DNA of 9,000 nucleotides from Firmicutes bacterium UBA5486 (GTDB lineage: Bacteria > Bacillota > UBA4882 > UBA10575): assembly GCA_002427045.1 (NCBI GenBank), contig DIPO01000056.1, positions 1 to 9,000 on the forward strand, given 5' to 3'. Of this stretch, positions 1 through 5,679 are shown one piece after another (the stretch's first letter is position 1; each line of letters opens with the position of its first letter). The translations under genes were made by a program, and so were the position numbers. The notes beneath the pieces are model-generated. The model was not told where the DNA came from. It saw only the letters and a list, made by a program, of their open reading frames with translations, and ran no database searches.

Positions 1-2
1 GG

Positions 3-152
3 GTCGAGCGACAGGAGGTCGCAAGCCGCTTTTGGTCCAGGATGGACTATAAAGCGGGTACCCGATTTCAGCCGAAGCTGAACCTTAGAATGCCTGAAGA
101 AATTCACGTGAACCAAGAAACAACTTCTGACCAGGCGAAGATTATAACTTAA
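3..152 (+). CDS. C-terminal end of an unrecognised protein (partial, 5' end outside window)
   Basis: A frame with no stop runs from the window edge to TAA at 150-152 and encodes 49 residues, starting VERQEVASRFWSRMDYK and ending TTSDQAKIIT. The other two plus-strand frames close early: frame 2 at a TAA near 50 and frame 1 at a TGA near 81. The segment is hydrophilic and mixed in charge, with no membrane segment, cysteine cluster or motif I recognise, so I give no function. It converges on recD2, whose stop lies about 130 bp away, and copy A of the structured repeat fills the gap. The codons look like ordinary coding sequence, but 49 codons is a short stretch and chance is not excluded. The start and the bulk of the gene lie upstream of the window. 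Confidence 0.5.
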   Translation, partial: VERQEVASRFWSRMDYKAGTRFQPKLNLRMPEEIHVNQETTSDQAKIIT

Positions 153-167
153 ATTTTCATCCTTTCG

Positions 168-283
168 CTTGCCCCAGCTTGCTGGGGTGGCGGGCTACTT
201 AGAAACGCTTCGAAGAGTGTCGATTCACCCGCCCTTAATTGACATTACTTCGTAATGCTGGCGGTAGGCGGCGTGAACGACTA
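168..283 (+). repeat. Structured repeat, copy A (foldable, related to 8846-9000)
   Basis: This copy shares ordered blocks with copy B at 8846-8954. They are CTTGCCCCAGC, GCTGGGGTG, CTACTTAGAAA, GATTCA, ACTTCGT, then TGAAC and AC. Predicted fold: a CCCCAGC (172-178) / GCTGGGG (181-187) hairpin; then a long arm in which GTCG 219-222 pairs CGAC 278-281, A223 is unpaired, TTCAC 224-228 pairs GTGAA 273-277, and CCGCC 229-233 pairs GGCGG 260-264. The arm is capped by CATTAC 243-248 / GTAATG 252-257 around a TTC loop. The paired bases differ from those of copy B but stay complementary. It occupies the whole gap between two converging genes and ends 3-4 bp from the recD2 stop. It may be a structured RNA, a two-way terminator or a REP/MITE-like element. 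I do not recognise the family, and either strand could be the functional one. Confidence 0.75.
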
Positions 284-284
284 C

Positions 285-2441
285 CTAAAAATTCCCTTGC
301 AGCTCTTTTAGGAGCTGGTCCAACCAAGAGTTGCGTTTTTCAATCTTATTATTCTTCACGGCAATGGCTAAAGCCTTTTTAGTACCTACTAAAACCACCA
401 TTTTTTTTGCTCTGGTAATCGCTGTGTAGAATAAGTTTCTTTGGAGCAACAGGAAATGTTGGGTAGTAACAGGAAGAACTATCACCGGATATTCACTACC
501 CTGACTTTTATGAACCGAAATAGCATAAGCAAGAACCAATTCATCGAGTTCTTCATATTCATAGGTTACTAGCCGTTCTCCCTTCTCTTCTGTAAAGGTG
601 ACTACTAACTCTTCTTCTTCAGGATCAATTTTCAGAATTCTACCCATATCTCCATTAAAAATCATTTTTTGATAATCATTCTTAATCTGCATTACTTTGT
701 CCCCTTGCCGAAAGAGACGTTCGGCATACAGGAGTTCCGGTTTAGAGCTGGACTCCGGATTAAGGATCCTCTGTAATTCTAAGTTTAGATTTTCCACTCC
801 AGTTACGGTTTTCCGCATAGGTGAGAGTACTTGAATCTCCTCAATAGGATCACATTTTAAATATCGTGGCAACCTAACCCCCACCAGCCTTACAATCGCC
901 TCTGTAATCTTCGCCGGTTCTGGTTCCCTGATAAAGTAAAAATCATTTGCCCCTTTAAGTTCCGGCATTAATCCTTCATTGACCCGGTGGGCATTGGTTA
1001 CGATTTTACTCGTTTTAGACTGGCGAAAGACTGTTTTTAACCGGACTGTAGGAATAACTCCCGAAGCAATCAGATCTCGGAGCACAGAACCGGCTCCCAC
1101 TGATGGCAGCTGATCCTGATCTCCAACCAGAATCAGCTTGGTTCCCGGAGTAATGGCCTTTAATAGGTGATGAAAAAGGAGTAGATCAATCATCGAAGCT
1201 TCATCAATAATTACTACATCTGCCTCTAAGGGGCATTCTTCATTCCGTCCATATTTTAACCCTACACCAGGGGTATATCCGAATTCCAGAAGACGATGGA
1301 TCGTCTTGGCTTTCTCTCCGGTAGCTTCTGCCAGTCGCTTAGCAGCCCGGCCGGTTGGTGCCGCAAGCACTATCCGTTGTTCTTTTAAAGAAAATAACTG
1401 AGTTAAACTCCGGACCGTAGTCGTTTTTCCAGTTCCCGGCCCACCGGTAATCAGTAAGACTCCTTCCTGATTTGCCTTCTCCACTGCTAAACGCTGCTCA
1501 AAAGTAAGAGCTGAGAGTTTAAGTTCTGCTAGTTCCTTTGAGAGTAAAAGCTCTTTACTATGAGGGGCCATCAATAAAGAGCAGAGTTTTTCCGCAACTT
1601 TCCGTTCAGTCCAATAAAAAACTGAGAGATAAAGACGTTCTTCATCCAGATAAACCTCTTTTTGCCTAATTAAGCTGCTAATCCCGGTTAAGACGCTTTC
1701 AACCGTAATACCCAATTCCAAACCAACCTGAGCCGCAAATTCCTCCTGGGGCATAAAAACATGCCCCGCCTCGGTAGACTTACGTAAAAAATAAAGGATT
1801 CCGGCACTAACCCGTTCAGGAGATGCCGGATCCTTTCTTCCAAGAAGTCCCGCAATCCGGTCTGCAGTCTTAAAGCCTACCCCAAATACTTCATCGGCTA
1901 ACCGGTAGGGGTTTTCCTTTACGATTTCTGCTGCTTTCTCTCCATAATGCTGGTATATCTTGAGTGCCAAAGCCGGGGTAATTCCTACTCCCCGGAGAAA
2001 TATCATCATCTGGTGAACATTTTTCTGTTCTTCAAATACTTTTTTAATCTTTTCGGCTTTTTGCGGCCCAATCCCCTCTACTTCTAGTAGTTTTTCCGGA
2101 TGCTCCTCAATCATTTTAAGTGTCGAAAGGCCAAAAGTTTTAACAATTTTTTTGGCGGTAACCGGACCGATCCCTTTAATTAATCCGGAACCAAGGTAAA
2201 GTTGAATCCCCTCAATAGTCATTGGCGGTACTACCTCGAAAGACTCTACTTTAAATTGTTTACCATAAGTCGGATGCATTATCCACTGGCCAGTTAGTTT
2301 AAGACTCTCTCCACTTCTAACGTTTGTTAAATGACCTACAATAGTAATCTTTTCTTCTTCGGTTTTCAAGCGTGCTACTGTAAAACCATTCTCTTCATTT
2401 TGATAAGTAATCCGTTCAACAACACCTTCAATTTCAGACAT
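285..2441 (-). CDS. recD2: RecD2-type ATP-dependent 5'-3' DNA helicase
   Basis: The 718-residue product is close to the usual RecD2 length. It has an N-terminal OB-like region (about 1-75), tandem helix-hairpin-helix segments (around 81-100, 118-133 and 185-197, with GLIKGIGP, VEGIGPQKA and FGVGFKTAD), then a superfamily 1B helicase core. Visible motifs are Q-like LTFEQ (312-316), Walker A GGPGTGKT (333-340), Ia APTGRAAKRL, Walker B IIDEAS (D413, E414), III GDQDQLPSVGAG, IV FRQ, V HKSQGSEYP (644-652) and VI FYTAITRAKK. RecD2 proteins work without RecBC in replication-fork and recombination repair, and the long N-terminus separates them from RecBCD RecD. The ATG at 2439-2441 has GGAG 5 nt upstream, inside the end of the Gx-transporter gene, so translational coupling is likely. 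All key helicase residues are present. It is the last gene of the likely rex operon. Confidence 0.97.
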   Translation of the reverse strand: MSEIEGVVERITYQNEENGFTVARLKTEEEKITIVGHLTNVRSGESLKLTGQWIMHPTYGKQFKVESFEVVPPMTIEGIQLYLGSGLIKGIGPVTAKKIVKTFGLSTLKMIEEHPEKLLEVEGIGPQKAEKIKKVFEEQKNVHQMMIFLRGVGITPALALKIYQHYGEKAAEIVKENPYRLADEVFGVGFKTADRIAGLLGRKDPASPERVSAGILYFLRKSTEAGHVFMPQEEFAAQVGLELGITVESVLTGISSLIRQKEVYLDEERLYLSVFYWTERKVAEKLCSLLMAPHSKELLLSKELAELKLSALTFEQRLAVEKANQEGVLLITGGPGTGKTTTVRSLTQLFSLKEQRIVLAAPTGRAAKRLAEATGEKAKTIHRLLEFGYTPGVGLKYGRNEECPLEADVVIIDEASMIDLLLFHHLLKAITPGTKLILVGDQDQLPSVGAGSVLRDLIASGVIPTVRLKTVFRQSKTSKIVTNAHRVNEGLMPELKGANDFYFIREPEPAKITEAIVRLVGVRLPRYLKCDPIEEIQVLSPMRKTVTGVENLNLELQRILNPESSSKPELLYAERLFRQGDKVMQIKNDYQKMIFNGDMGRILKIDPEEEELVVTFTEEKGERLVTYEYEELDELVLAYAISVHKSQGSEYPVIVLPVTTQHFLLLQRNLFYTAITRAKKMVVLVGTKKALAIAVKNNKIEKRNSWLDQLLKELQGNF

Positions 2442-2991
2442 GATTGCTCCCTCCCTCCCCTGGCAAACTTCTACTAATCTTCACTGCCAGAAAACCAGTG
2501 AGCCAACCAGAAGGGAGCGCTAATATCAGTAGCCAAGGAAGGAAAGATAAAACACCCGCACTGGGAAGAAGAAGATGCAAAGCCAGAAGCTGCCCCATAT
2601 TATGTGCCACAGCACCTGCTATACTCAAACCTATAGGGCTAAAGACTTTAGGCACCTGTTTACGCAGAAGACTCATTATTAATAAAGAAGCCACTCCCCC
2701 CCCCAAGCTTAAAGCAAAGGAGACTGAAAAAAGAGTCCCTGTTAAAAGCGAAACAATCAAGATCCTTCCGCCAGTAACCATCCACGCCAAACCGGTTTTC
2801 TCTGTCAATAAAACTACTACGGTCACTATATTAGCTAAACCAATCTTAGCCCCCGGTAAGGGAAACACTAAACCAAGCGGGATCAGATAGGCCTCAAGTA
2901 AACCCAAAGCTACACCAAGAGCAATATAGATCCCGGTTTTAGTTATTCTCTTAATCCGCTCACTATTAGAGATTTTTCTTTTATTCTTCAA
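2434..2991 (-). CDS. Gx transporter family membrane protein (heptaprenyl diphosphate synthase component I-like)
   Basis: A 185-residue, strongly hydrophobic protein with about five membrane segments and a basic N-terminus (MKNKRK). The family signatures are PGAKIGLAN (46-54) and AHNMGQL (129-135), typical of the Gx transporter / Hpre_diP_synt_I family. Members were named after a heptaprenyl diphosphate synthase subunit, but the fold resembles small substrate-binding transporter subunits and the true substrate is unsettled. The start is a TTG at 2989-2991, chosen because AAGGAG (complement of 3001-3006) lies 9 nt upstream. It follows rex by about 90 bp and overlaps the recD2 start by 8 bp (ATGTCTGA holds the recD2 ATG and this gene's TGA). 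The usual family neighbours, a polyprenyl synthase or a NusG-like domain protein, are not in the window, so the isoprenoid link is only a family annotation. Confidence 0.88.
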   Translation of the reverse strand: MKNKRKISNSERIKRITKTGIYIALGVALGLLEAYLIPLGLVFPLPGAKIGLANIVTVVVLLTEKTGLAWMVTGGRILIVSLLTGTLFSVSFALSLGGGVASLLIMSLLRKQVPKVFSPIGLSIAGAVAHNMGQLLALHLLLPSAGVLSFLPWLLILALPSGWLTGFLAVKISRSLPGEGGSNHV

Positions 2992-3000
2992 AAATTCCTA

Positions 3001-3006
3001 CTCCTT
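3001..3006 (-). promoter_or_regulatory. Ribosome binding site that sets the TTG start of the Gx-transporter gene
   Basis: The minus strand reads AAGGAG, then 9 nt, then TTG at 2991-2989 followed by AAG AAT AAA AGA. No ATG or GTG is better placed for a protein that must begin just before its basic N-terminus. Confidence 0.6.
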
Positions 3007-3045
3007 GTTTTTCGTGGTTGCCGTTCCATCTCCCAATTAAGCCTT

Positions 3046-3080
3046 CAGATCACATCTCACTTCCCACTTCTCACATCTCA
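3046..3080 (-). repeat. Five-unit heptamer tandem repeat behind rex
   Basis: Read on the plus strand the units are CAGATCA, CATCTCA, CTTCCCA, CTTCTCA and CATCTCA (on the minus strand TGAGATG, TGAGAAG, TGGGAAG, TGAGATG, TGATCTG). The 7-bp period is exact with no gaps, and the last unit (3046-3052) is the most diverged. It begins 4 nt after the rex stop and lies in the transcribed spacer to the next gene. It has no stem-loop and no coding sense. It is probably a slipped-strand simple repeat; a role in messenger stability or spacing is only a guess. Confidence 0.75.
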
Positions 3081-3083
3081 TTT

Positions 3084-3719
3084 TTAGCTATAATAAGCTA
3101 GGCTCTCTAATTCTAAAGTTACATCAGCATAATGTACTTTTACTCCATCAGGTACTACTAACTTGACCGGAGCAAAATTCAGAAAGGCTTTGACTCCATT
3201 TTGAACACAAAGATCAAAAGTCGCTTGCGCCGTTCCTGCCGGTACAGTGAGGATAATAATAGAAAGCTCTAATTTAGAAATCATTTCAGGTAGTTCTTCA
3301 ACTGCATATATGTTTACTCCATCCACTTTTTGGCCGATTTTTCGTGGATCAATATCAAAAGCAGCCGCCATTTTCAGCCCGGCATCAATCGGATGTTCTT
3401 TTTCCCGGTTGACTCCATAACGGATAAAAGCTCTTCCTAAGTTTCCTACTCCCACCAATCCAACCTTTATTCTCTGGTGTAAACTGAGGATTCGTCGTAG
3501 TTCTTCCCGTAAGTTTACAGTACTATAACCTACTCCTTGTTTCCCAAAAACCCCAAAGAAACTTAGATCTTTACGGACTTGCCCAGAATTAACGCCCGAT
3601 CTTTCCCCTACTTCCTGTGAAGAAATAATTGGAAAAAGGCTGGAGTCTACATCTTCAAGAACTCTCAGATATAAAGGCAAGCGGCGGATAACCACATCCG
3701 GAACTCTCCGTACCTTCAC
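3084..3719 (-). CDS. rex: Redox-sensing transcriptional repressor Rex
   Basis: A DNA-binding repressor that senses the NADH/NAD+ ratio and controls fermentation and anaerobic respiration genes. The 211-residue product matches the family length. An N-terminal winged helix (about 1-75) carries VIRRLPLYLRVLED and the hallmark RKDLSFFGVFGKQGVGY. A Rossmann domain follows with VGVGNLGRAF (nucleotide-binding glycines near 91-96), AAAFDIDPRKIG, and the C-terminal swapped helix ending TLELESLAYYS. The start is ambiguous: adjacent TTG (3722-3720) and GTG (3719-3717) codons follow GGGGGAG. I prefer the GTG because its spacing is 4 nt against 1 nt for the TTG. It is first in a likely operon with the Gx transporter and recD2, and diverges from spoIIP. 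A complete Rex palindrome upstream is not seen, so autoregulation is unproven. Confidence 0.96.
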   Translation of the reverse strand: MKVRRVPDVVIRRLPLYLRVLEDVDSSLFPIISSQEVGERSGVNSGQVRKDLSFFGVFGKQGVGYSTVNLREELRRILSLHQRIKVGLVGVGNLGRAFIRYGVNREKEHPIDAGLKMAAAFDIDPRKIGQKVDGVNIYAVEELPEMISKLELSIIILTVPAGTAQATFDLCVQNGVKAFLNFAPVKLVVPDGVKVHYADVTLELESLAYYS

Positions 3720-3788
3720 CAAACTCCCCCTTTTTTTTATTTAGTTCTACTTTTCTATATTTTATTTGCATAATCCTTCCTAATAGGG

Positions 3789-3818
3789 ATTTTATCCTCT
3801 AAAAAACATATCTGTTAA
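3789..3818 (-). promoter_or_regulatory. Candidate sigma-A promoter for rex
   Basis: On the minus strand TTAACA (3818-3813; 5 of 6 to TTGACA) lies 18 nt before TAAAAT (3794-3789; 5 of 6 to TATAAT). This predicts a transcript start near 3782 and a leader of about 60 nt to the rex GTG. The -35 hexamer coincides with a TGTTAA/TTAACA half-site like those in clostridial Rex operators; the second half-site is degenerate. AT-rich sequence makes chance matches common. Confidence 0.4.
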
Positions 3819-3859
3819 AATATTCTTTTGTCCTAGTTCCCTACCCTCTTGAATATATT

Positions 3860-3867
3860 TATACAAT
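3860..3867 (+). promoter_or_regulatory. Possible sigma-E-like -10 element ahead of spoIIP
   Basis: TATACAAT sits 36 bp before the spoIIP start and resembles the sigma-E -10 (CATACAAT-like) expected for a mother-cell engulfment gene. No convincing -35 is found 13-15 bp upstream, where the bases are C-rich. Only the -10 resemblance and the known family regulation support this. Confidence 0.25.
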
Positions 3868-3888
3868 GTGAGGTTCCCATGAAAAAAC

Positions 3889-3895
3889 AGGGGGT
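3889..3895 (+). promoter_or_regulatory. Ribosome binding site of spoIIP
   Basis: AGGGGGT lies 7 nt before the ATG at 3903, fixing that start just ahead of the membrane anchor. Confidence 0.65.
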
Positions 3896-3902
3896 CTGAG
3901 TA

Positions 3903-5024
3903 ATGAGCTCTCTGAAAAAAAATCTTGCTTTCCCAGAAGGGTTTTGGTTACTACTCGCGGTGGGTTTAACTCTTTTTACCTTTCTAATCGGTTTTTGTGT
4001 TTGCATTATTGAATTAAGCCAAAACCAAAATTCCACTATCTACCCTCTTCTTTATGTGAGGCGTCTTTATCACCTTGATTCCCATTTAGGTAGAAACTTT
4101 TTCTCCCGGGTGATCCCCGGGTTTAATCGATACCAAACTGAGGATGATCCCGATTTTATCCTCGATACTAAAAGCGCTGATCTGTTATTCCGTTTTTTGG
4201 TTAATATCCGTTACCCTTCTCACCAGGAGATCTTTAAAACACAATTCCCTATCCTCTCCTTTGTCGAAAATGAGAAGAACTATCATCTGACTCCTGTTGT
4301 ATCCCGTTCCTTACCAGAGCAAAATCTAATACCACCAGCTAGAACCGTACCAGTGCCACAAGAACCGCCCCAACAAACATTACCGAGAACACGGGAAGAA
4401 CCAGCTACCAAAATCCTACTCTATCATAGTCATACTTCCGAATCTTATCTGCCCGTTAGTGGAAAAACGCATATTGATAATGGACGGGGCGATGTAGTCC
4501 GGGTTGGAGCATCTTTAGCCAATATCCTCAATAATGTCTATGGGATCAAAACTACTCATTGTGACGCAATTCATGACCAGTACCCTTTCAGAGATTCCTA
4601 TAAACGATCGGCAGTCACAGTCAAACAACTCCTCGATGAAAACCGTAAACTTGAAGTAGTTCTGGACATCCACCGGGATGCAACCCCCGGCTTAAATCAC
4701 CAAGTTAAAATCGGGGGGAAATCTGCCGCCAAGATCATACTAGTGGTGGGTTCTGATCAAATGGGGCTTCACCATCCGGATTGGGAAAAGAATTATACTT
4801 TTGCTAAGTCTTTGTTAGGGACTATGGATCGTTTATACCCTGGCCTGGCTCATGGGATTATTCTTTCTGAGGCCCGATATAACCAGCATCTTCATCAGCA
4901 ATCCCTAATCGTAGAGTTTGGTGATGAGAAATCTACTTGGGAGGAAATAAGCTACACCATTCAGCTTTTTGCCGAAGTTTTGGCCTCCCACCTTAATTTA
5001 AATACTACTGGTTACTCTATGTAA
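3903..5024 (+). CDS. spoIIP: Stage II sporulation protein P (engulfment peptidoglycan hydrolase)
   Basis: SpoIIP works with SpoIID and SpoIIM in the mother cell to thin septal peptidoglycan and drive engulfment of the forespore. The 373-residue protein has a short N-terminus, one membrane anchor (about 13-36), a variable region, a proline-rich linker (about 143-166, rich in PP and QEPP) and the catalytic domain from about 169. Family motifs are HSHTSE (175-180), LDIHRDA (254-260), VVGSD (281-285), NQHLHQQSLIVEFG with E338, and a final amphipathic helix. The first H, the H-R-D motif and the late E fit the metal-binding and catalytic set of this amidase family. In many Bacillota spoIIP follows gpr; here it stands alone between minus-strand genes. 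Its TAA lies inside a hairpin shared with the end of rseC. The gene looks intact. Confidence 0.96.
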   Translation: MSSLKKNLAFPEGFWLLLAVGLTLFTFLIGFCVCIIELSQNQNSTIYPLLYVRRLYHLDSHLGRNFFSRVIPGFNRYQTEDDPDFILDTKSADLLFRFLVNIRYPSHQEIFKTQFPILSFVENEKNYHLTPVVSRSLPEQNLIPPARTVPVPQEPPQQTLPRTREEPATKILLYHSHTSESYLPVSGKTHIDNGRGDVVRVGASLANILNNVYGIKTTHCDAIHDQYPFRDSYKRSAVTVKQLLDENRKLEVVLDIHRDATPGLNHQVKIGGKSAAKIILVVGSDQMGLHHPDWEKNYTFAKSLLGTMDRLYPGLAHGIILSEARYNQHLHQQSLIVEFGDEKSTWEEISYTIQLFAEVLASHLNLNTTGYSM

Positions 5025-5029
5025 CCAGT
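5007..5029. terminator. Hairpin over the converging ends of spoIIP and rseC
   Basis: ACTGGTTAC (5007-5015) and GTAACCAGT (5021-5029) form a perfect 9-bp stem around the 5-nt loop TCTAT. The spoIIP TAA (5022-5024) is in one arm and the rseC TAA (complement of 5012-5014) in the other. The following plus-strand bases are pyrimidine-rich (TTCTCCTTCTCC) rather than a T-run, and the minus side reads AGTATTTAAATT. It is therefore a weak two-way terminator or messenger 3'-end protector. Confidence 0.55.
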
Positions 5030-5485
5030 TTCTCCTTCTCCGTTTTCTCCTGATCGATCAGCATGCTTTGTAATCCGGAGAATCTTTAATTGATACCTTT
5101 CTACCTCTTTCAAACGCCGATCGTAAAGGTTAATCCCCTTGTAAGTAAGGAATAAAAAGAGCAATCCACTAATCATCCCCCCAGCTTCCCGCCACTTCGA
5201 AAGGCCCAGACTCATTAAGCAAAAATCTCCCACTACATATCCCAAAAGGAAAAAAAGTAAAGGTACCATATAAACTATAAGAGTTGCCCGCAAAAAAGAA
5301 GAGCTGCTTAGCCCTACCACTACTTTATCTCCTACCTGTAAATTCATCTTATTAGGAAGAACCAGCTCTTGGTCTTTCCGGCCCATTGTTAAACAGGCTC
5401 CACAATTAGCACAAGCGGAATGTCGAAGGTAACGGAGCCGGATATTTTCCCCTTCCACTCCCACAACCCAAGCTTCTTTCTCCAT
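5012..5485 (-). CDS. RseC/MucC-family membrane protein (SoxR-reducing system type)
   Basis: A 157-residue protein with a soluble N-terminal domain carrying the cysteine cluster C-x2-C-x2-C (C25, C28, C31, in SACANCGACL), typical of the RseC/MucC family. A small beta-domain with VGDKVVVGLS follows, then two membrane segments (about 66-86 and 100-118) and a charged cytoplasmic tail. In proteobacteria RseC takes part in sigma-E control and in reducing SoxR; in Bacillota it is often next to Rnf-type electron-transport genes, which are not seen here, so its partner is unknown. The ATG at 5485-5483 has GAGGG 6 nt upstream. It lies about 190 bp after the Ca2+ ATPase gene on the same strand, separated by a folded leader, so it may be a separate unit. 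Its end overlaps spoIIP by 13 bp. Confidence 0.88.
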   Translation of the reverse strand: MEKEAWVVGVEGENIRLRYLRHSACANCGACLTMGRKDQELVLPNKMNLQVGDKVVVGLSSSSFLRATLIVYMVPLLFFLLGYVVGDFCLMSLGLSKWREAGGMISGLLFLFLTYKGINLYDRRLKEVERYQLKILRITKHADRSGENGEGETGYIE

Positions 5486-5582
5486 TATAATCCCTCTTCT
5501 TTAAATGATTTTGATATCAGCAGCTCGTGGCTTGTTACCCTAAGGCTTTATTTAAGCACTTATGCAACAAATTAATTTAAGA

Positions 5583-5666
5583 AAGCGAGGATTACTCCCC
5601 GCCTTATATTAAACGTCTATTTTCAGCAAAAGTTTCGCTCTGAAATTTAAGTAATCCTTATCGCTT
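5583..5666 (-). other. Imperfect inverted repeat with competing hairpins, between the Ca2+ ATPase gene and rseC
   Basis: AAGCG (5583-5587) plus AGGATTACT (5588-5596) pair with AGTAATCCT (5650-5658) plus CGCTT (5662-5666), giving 14 bp with only a TAT bulge (5659-5661). The enclosed stretch has another hairpin, TTTCAG 5621-5626 / CTGAAA 5640-5645. On the minus strand the last part can instead fold locally: AAG-CGGGGA with UCCUCG-CUU (5583-5605, one bulged G, one G-U pair, GUAA loop), followed by TTTCTTAAATTAATTT. The two folds share bases and exclude each other, as in an attenuator. It begins 14 nt after the ATPase stop and lies about 100 nt before rseC. It could be the ATPase terminator, an rseC leader or a decayed mobile repeat. 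I recognise no riboswitch class. Confidence 0.5.
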
Positions 5667-5679
5667 GGAGTAAAACCTA

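Noticed and set aside
168..190. Simple intrinsic terminator for the upstream gene or recD2
   Set aside because: The CCCCAGC/GCTGGGG hairpin is strong but has no T-run on either side, and the shared extended fold with copy B explains it better.
153..284. Group II intron domain V/VI because of the bulged A in a stem
   Set aside because: No domain V sequence (AGC...GTT-type catalytic stem), no intron reverse transcriptase and no GUGYG start are present. The bulged A alone is not diagnostic.
2444..2890. Plus-strand open frame of 148 codons
   Set aside because: It lies antisense to the Gx-transporter gene, whose family motifs are clear. The frame product has no recognisable domain and an odd composition.
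3839..3867. Full sigma-E promoter for spoIIP
   Set aside because: Only the TATACAAT -10 is convincing. The region 13-15 bp upstream is C-rich and lacks the ATA-containing -35, so it is listed only as a weak element.
3723..3902. Complete Rex operator (TTGTTAA-N4-TTAACAA or TTGTGAA-N4-TTCACAA)
   Set aside because: Only one half-site is present; the second half matches at about two of seven positions.
3833..4036. Minus-strand open frame of 67 codons at the spoIIP start
   Set aside because: It is antisense to the spoIIP membrane anchor region and would cover the promoter region. No ribosome site or homology signal is visible.
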